Shown in pieces: positions 6,087 to 7,239 of a stretch of DNA of 7,239 nt. The DNA lies in the NCBI GenBank assembly GCA_017651645.1, contig JAGCCO010000230.1, forward strand, positions 1 through 7,239, read 5' to 3'. A program made the translations under genes and the position numbers. Source of the stretch: Bacteroidales bacterium (GTDB taxonomy: Bacteria; Bacteroidota; Bacteroidia; Bacteroidales; F082). Each line of letters begins with the position of its first letter. Within the stretch, counting starts at the first letter, position 1. The notes beneath the pieces are model-generated. The model saw only the letters and a program-made list of their open reading frames with translations. It was not told the DNA's origin and made no database searches.

Positions 6087-6920
6087 ATGTCGCCTTACGA
6101 GGCGAGACCGGGCAGAATCTCAGTGGAATTAGGCGAATTCGAGAAGGAACTCCGAAAAAAGAATTATGCGGAGAATTCAATTATTGCATACCGGAATGCG
6201 ATAAAGGAATTCTTCGGCAAATTCGAAGTCATCGACAAAGAGAACCTCCTGCAATACAAAACCTACCTGATTGAACACCGCAAGCCCAAGTCCGTCAACC
6301 TGTGTATCTGCGGGATCAACAATTATTTGGCGTTCATCGGTAAGCCCGGATTGGAAATCAAGGCAGTCAAAATACCGAAAGCCACGTTCCTGGACCATCT
6401 CATCAGCAACGAAGACTACTTGTTCTTCAAGAACAGGCTACGCGAAGAGAGCGACCTCCGATGGTATTTCATCGTCTGGACGCTGGCCGCAACCGGAGCC
6501 CGGATCAGTGAACTTGTGCAGTTCAAGGTCGAACATGTCCAGGCGGGACACATTGACATCTACTCTAAAGGTGGCAGGATCCGTCGGATCTATATGCCAA
6601 TCAGACTCAGGAACGAACTCCTGGACTGGATCGGTGAAGAAACCGGATTCCTGTTCGTCAATCAGAAGGGCCATCCGATCACGCCGCGCGGAATCGCGCA
6701 GAAGCTGAAGGAACTCGCTTTGAAACACGGAGTCAACCCCGACCTCATCCATCCCCACGCATTCCGTCACCTCTTCGCCTTAAACTTTCTCGACAAGAAC
6801 AACGATCTGGTCCTGCTGGCCGACCTGCTCGGGCACGCGTCGGTGGAGACCACACGCATCTATCTCCAGCGCTCCGGTTACGAGCAGAAGAAACTCGTCG
6901 ATCGGGTTGTTGACTGGTGA
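6087..6920 (+). CDS. Tyrosine site-specific recombinase 2 (probable invertase)
   Basis: The product is 277 residues, with the same two-domain layout as the upstream recombinase and roughly 60% identity to it by eye, highest in the catalytic half. Catalytic residues are Arg139 (TGARISEL), Lys161 (YSKGG), His224 and Arg227 (HPHAFRHL), His250 (LLGHAS) and Tyr259 (TRIYLQ), all intact. The two proteins share the terminal VDW. The start is uncertain: ATG at 6087 adds 12 residues relative to the paralogue, whereas a GTG at 6123 aligns exactly with the paralogue's first Met. The pair looks like a tandem duplication. The two enzymes may act together, as XerC and XerD do, or have diverged to different sites, some possibly outside the window. 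Confidence 0.9.
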   Translation: MSPYEARPGRISVELGEFEKELRKKNYAENSIIAYRNAIKEFFGKFEVIDKENLLQYKTYLIEHRKPKSVNLCICGINNYLAFIGKPGLEIKAVKIPKATFLDHLISNEDYLFFKNRLREESDLRWYFIVWTLAATGARISELVQFKVEHVQAGHIDIYSKGGRIRRIYMPIRLRNELLDWIGEETGFLFVNQKGHPITPRGIAQKLKELALKHGVNPDLIHPHAFRHLFALNFLDKNNDLVLLADLLGHASVETTRIYLQRSGYEQKKLVDRVVDW

Positions 6921-6950
6921 GGAAATAATCAACAGCAAGTTTGGGCAGTT

Positions 6951-6986
6951 GGGCCCGGGGCAAGGAATACTTCCTACCCCGGGCCT
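6951..6986 (+). terminator. GC-rich hairpin terminator after the recombinases
   Basis: GGCCCGGGG (6952-6960) pairs perfectly with CCCCGGGCC (6977-6985), and inside it AGGAA (6963-6967) pairs with TTCCT (6971-6975) around a 3-nt loop. A terminal G-U pair (6951 with 6986) extends the stem. The following sequence is GU-rich rather than a clean U-run. It lies 30 bp after the second recombinase stop and would block recombinase transcripts from running through site C into the right-hand unit, so that unit stays dependent on the switched promoter. Confidence 0.72.
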
Positions 6987-7098
6987 TGGTGTTGTCTCAG
7001 TTATTGTCCATAATCCCAGAATTAGCATAATAGGATAATTCTATTCAATGCTTAAATAGTTATGATATAATATTTTATAGCTTGTATTAGGATAAATC
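6987..7098. other. AT-rich spacer before the right repeat
   Basis: This is non-coding AT-rich DNA with a 7-bp dyad AGAATTA (7018-7024) / TAATTCT (7036-7042). No TAnnTTTG element precedes the gene start at 7173 on the plus strand, so the right-hand unit appears promoterless in this orientation. The sequence just inside site C shows no similarity to that just inside site A, confirming that the inverted repeat stops at the recombination site. Confidence 0.5.
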
Positions 7099-7128
7099 AA
7101 CTTCTCATAACGGTCATTATAGGAAGTT
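7099..7128 (+). other. Recombination site C (acceptor for the right flanking unit)
   Basis: It is identical to site A in the opposite orientation: arm AACTTCTCATAA (7099-7110), spacer CGGTCA (7111-7116), arm TTATAGGAAGTT (7117-7128). The 30-bp dyad begins at the first base of the inverted repeat, so the repeat boundary and the site boundary coincide. A x C inversion would place the promoter upstream of the small gene at 7173 at the same distance it now has from the gene at 67. Confidence 0.85.
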
Positions 7129-7172
7129 GAATTATAACATATTGGCTATTAACAAATTAACACCATAAACAA

Positions 7173-7239
7173 ATGTTTCGTCGTAACAACAAAACACGGA
7201 AGTATCAGGCCCCGTCTGTGAAGGTGACGCAGATGGCGC
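7173..7239 (+). CDS. Start of small leader-type protein, right flanking unit (partial)
   Basis: The ATG at 7173 opens a frame running off the window after 22 codons, identical to the minus-strand copy at 1-67 and homologous to the complete gene at 550-735 (shared Y-Q-A-P ... V-T-x-M-A). The start is preceded by an A-rich stretch (ACCATAAACAA) typical of Bacteroidales initiation regions. No promoter lies between the hairpin at 6951-6986 and this start, so it is predicted to be silent until A x C inversion. It probably heads a third operon to the right, content unknown. Confidence 0.72.
   Translation, partial: MFRRNNKTRKYQAPSVKVTQMA

Larger units (their letters stand above)
112..7128. other. 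Putative 7-kb invertible fimbrial switch region
   Basis: The segment is bounded by two oppositely oriented copies of a 30-bp recombination site (A and C) and contains a third copy (B), one promoter, a fimbrial operon and two tyrosine recombinase genes. Recombination between oppositely oriented sites inverts the DNA between them, so A x C would flip almost the whole window and A x B only the promoter cassette. All three sites share the asymmetric 6-bp spacer needed for productive exchange. The recombinases lie inside the segment they would invert, as in other self-contained phase-variation modules. Site architecture, repeat identity and gene content are seen directly; inversion itself is inferred and has not been observed in reads. 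Confidence 0.8.
7099..7239 (-). repeat. Right arm of 141-bp perfect terminal inverted repeat
   Basis: It is the exact reverse complement of 1-141. It contains site C, a 51-bp leader and the first 22 codons of the rightward small gene, with the frame open to the window end. The repeat may extend past the window. Confidence 0.97.

Noticed and set aside
5578..6180. 200-codon minus-strand ORF across the end of recombinase 1
   Set aside because: It lies antisense to an intact recombinase with all catalytic motifs and its translation is low-complexity Cys/Gly/Pro-rich; it is a shadow frame.
5178..6920. Integrases of an integrative element or prophage
   Set aside because: Both proteins are short XerC/D-type enzymes without arm-binding domains, and no excisionase, att tRNA gene or mobility genes are present.
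1..7239. Composite transposon or insertion sequence bounded by terminal inverted repeats
   Set aside because: There is no DDE or serine transposase, the repeats contain gene starts and leaders rather than transposon ends, and the repeat edge coincides with a tyrosine recombinase site that also occurs internally.
1..7239. tRNA, rRNA or CRISPR features
   Set aside because: No cloverleaf, rRNA signature or regularly spaced direct repeats were seen in the window.

Overview
The window looks like Bacteroidales DNA (Bacteroides, Parabacteroides or relatives; genus not resolvable). Three things point there: a fimbrillin-family lipoprotein beside a von Willebrand A tip-type subunit, A-rich start regions, and a textbook Bacteroidales promoter (TTTG, 19 bp, TAACTTTG). 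The window reads as a phase-variation island in which one promoter can be switched between three transcription units by two tandem tyrosine recombinases.

Layout. Positions 1-141 and 7099-7239 are perfect inverted repeats of each other. Each carries the start of the same small gene, one reading out of the left edge (1-67, minus) and one out of the right edge (7173-7239, plus). A diverged third copy, complete at 61 codons, lies at 550-735 and heads a rightward operon: a fimbrillin lipoprotein (753-2678), then a secreted VWA adhesin with a pilin-like C-terminal domain (2702-4762). Next come a decayed duplicate of the adhesin's 3' end (4778-4870), a strong hairpin terminator (4883-4918), a stretch of unclear remnants, two paralogous tyrosine recombinases (5178-5984 and 6087-6920), a second strong hairpin (6951-6986) and the right repeat.

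The switch. A 30-bp site with the architecture of a tyrosine-recombinase target (12-bp arms around an asymmetric 6-bp spacer, CGGTCA on one strand) occurs three times: A (112-141), B (475-504) and C (7099-7128). Each lies 51-52 bp upstream of the start codon of one of the three small genes. A is inverted relative to B and C. The only good promoter I found in the intergenic DNA (195-234, minus strand) lies between A and B and points left, so as read here the left flanking unit should be ON and the central fimbrial operon and right flanking unit OFF. Inversion A x B (about 0.36 kb) would turn the promoter onto the central fimbrial operon. Inversion A x C (about 7 kb, carrying the operon and the recombinases) would turn it onto the right flanking unit. 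One promoter and three acceptors imply mutually exclusive expression.

The sites, repeats, promoter and genes are read directly from the sequence. The three-state behaviour, and the idea that the flanking units are also fimbrial operons, are inferences.
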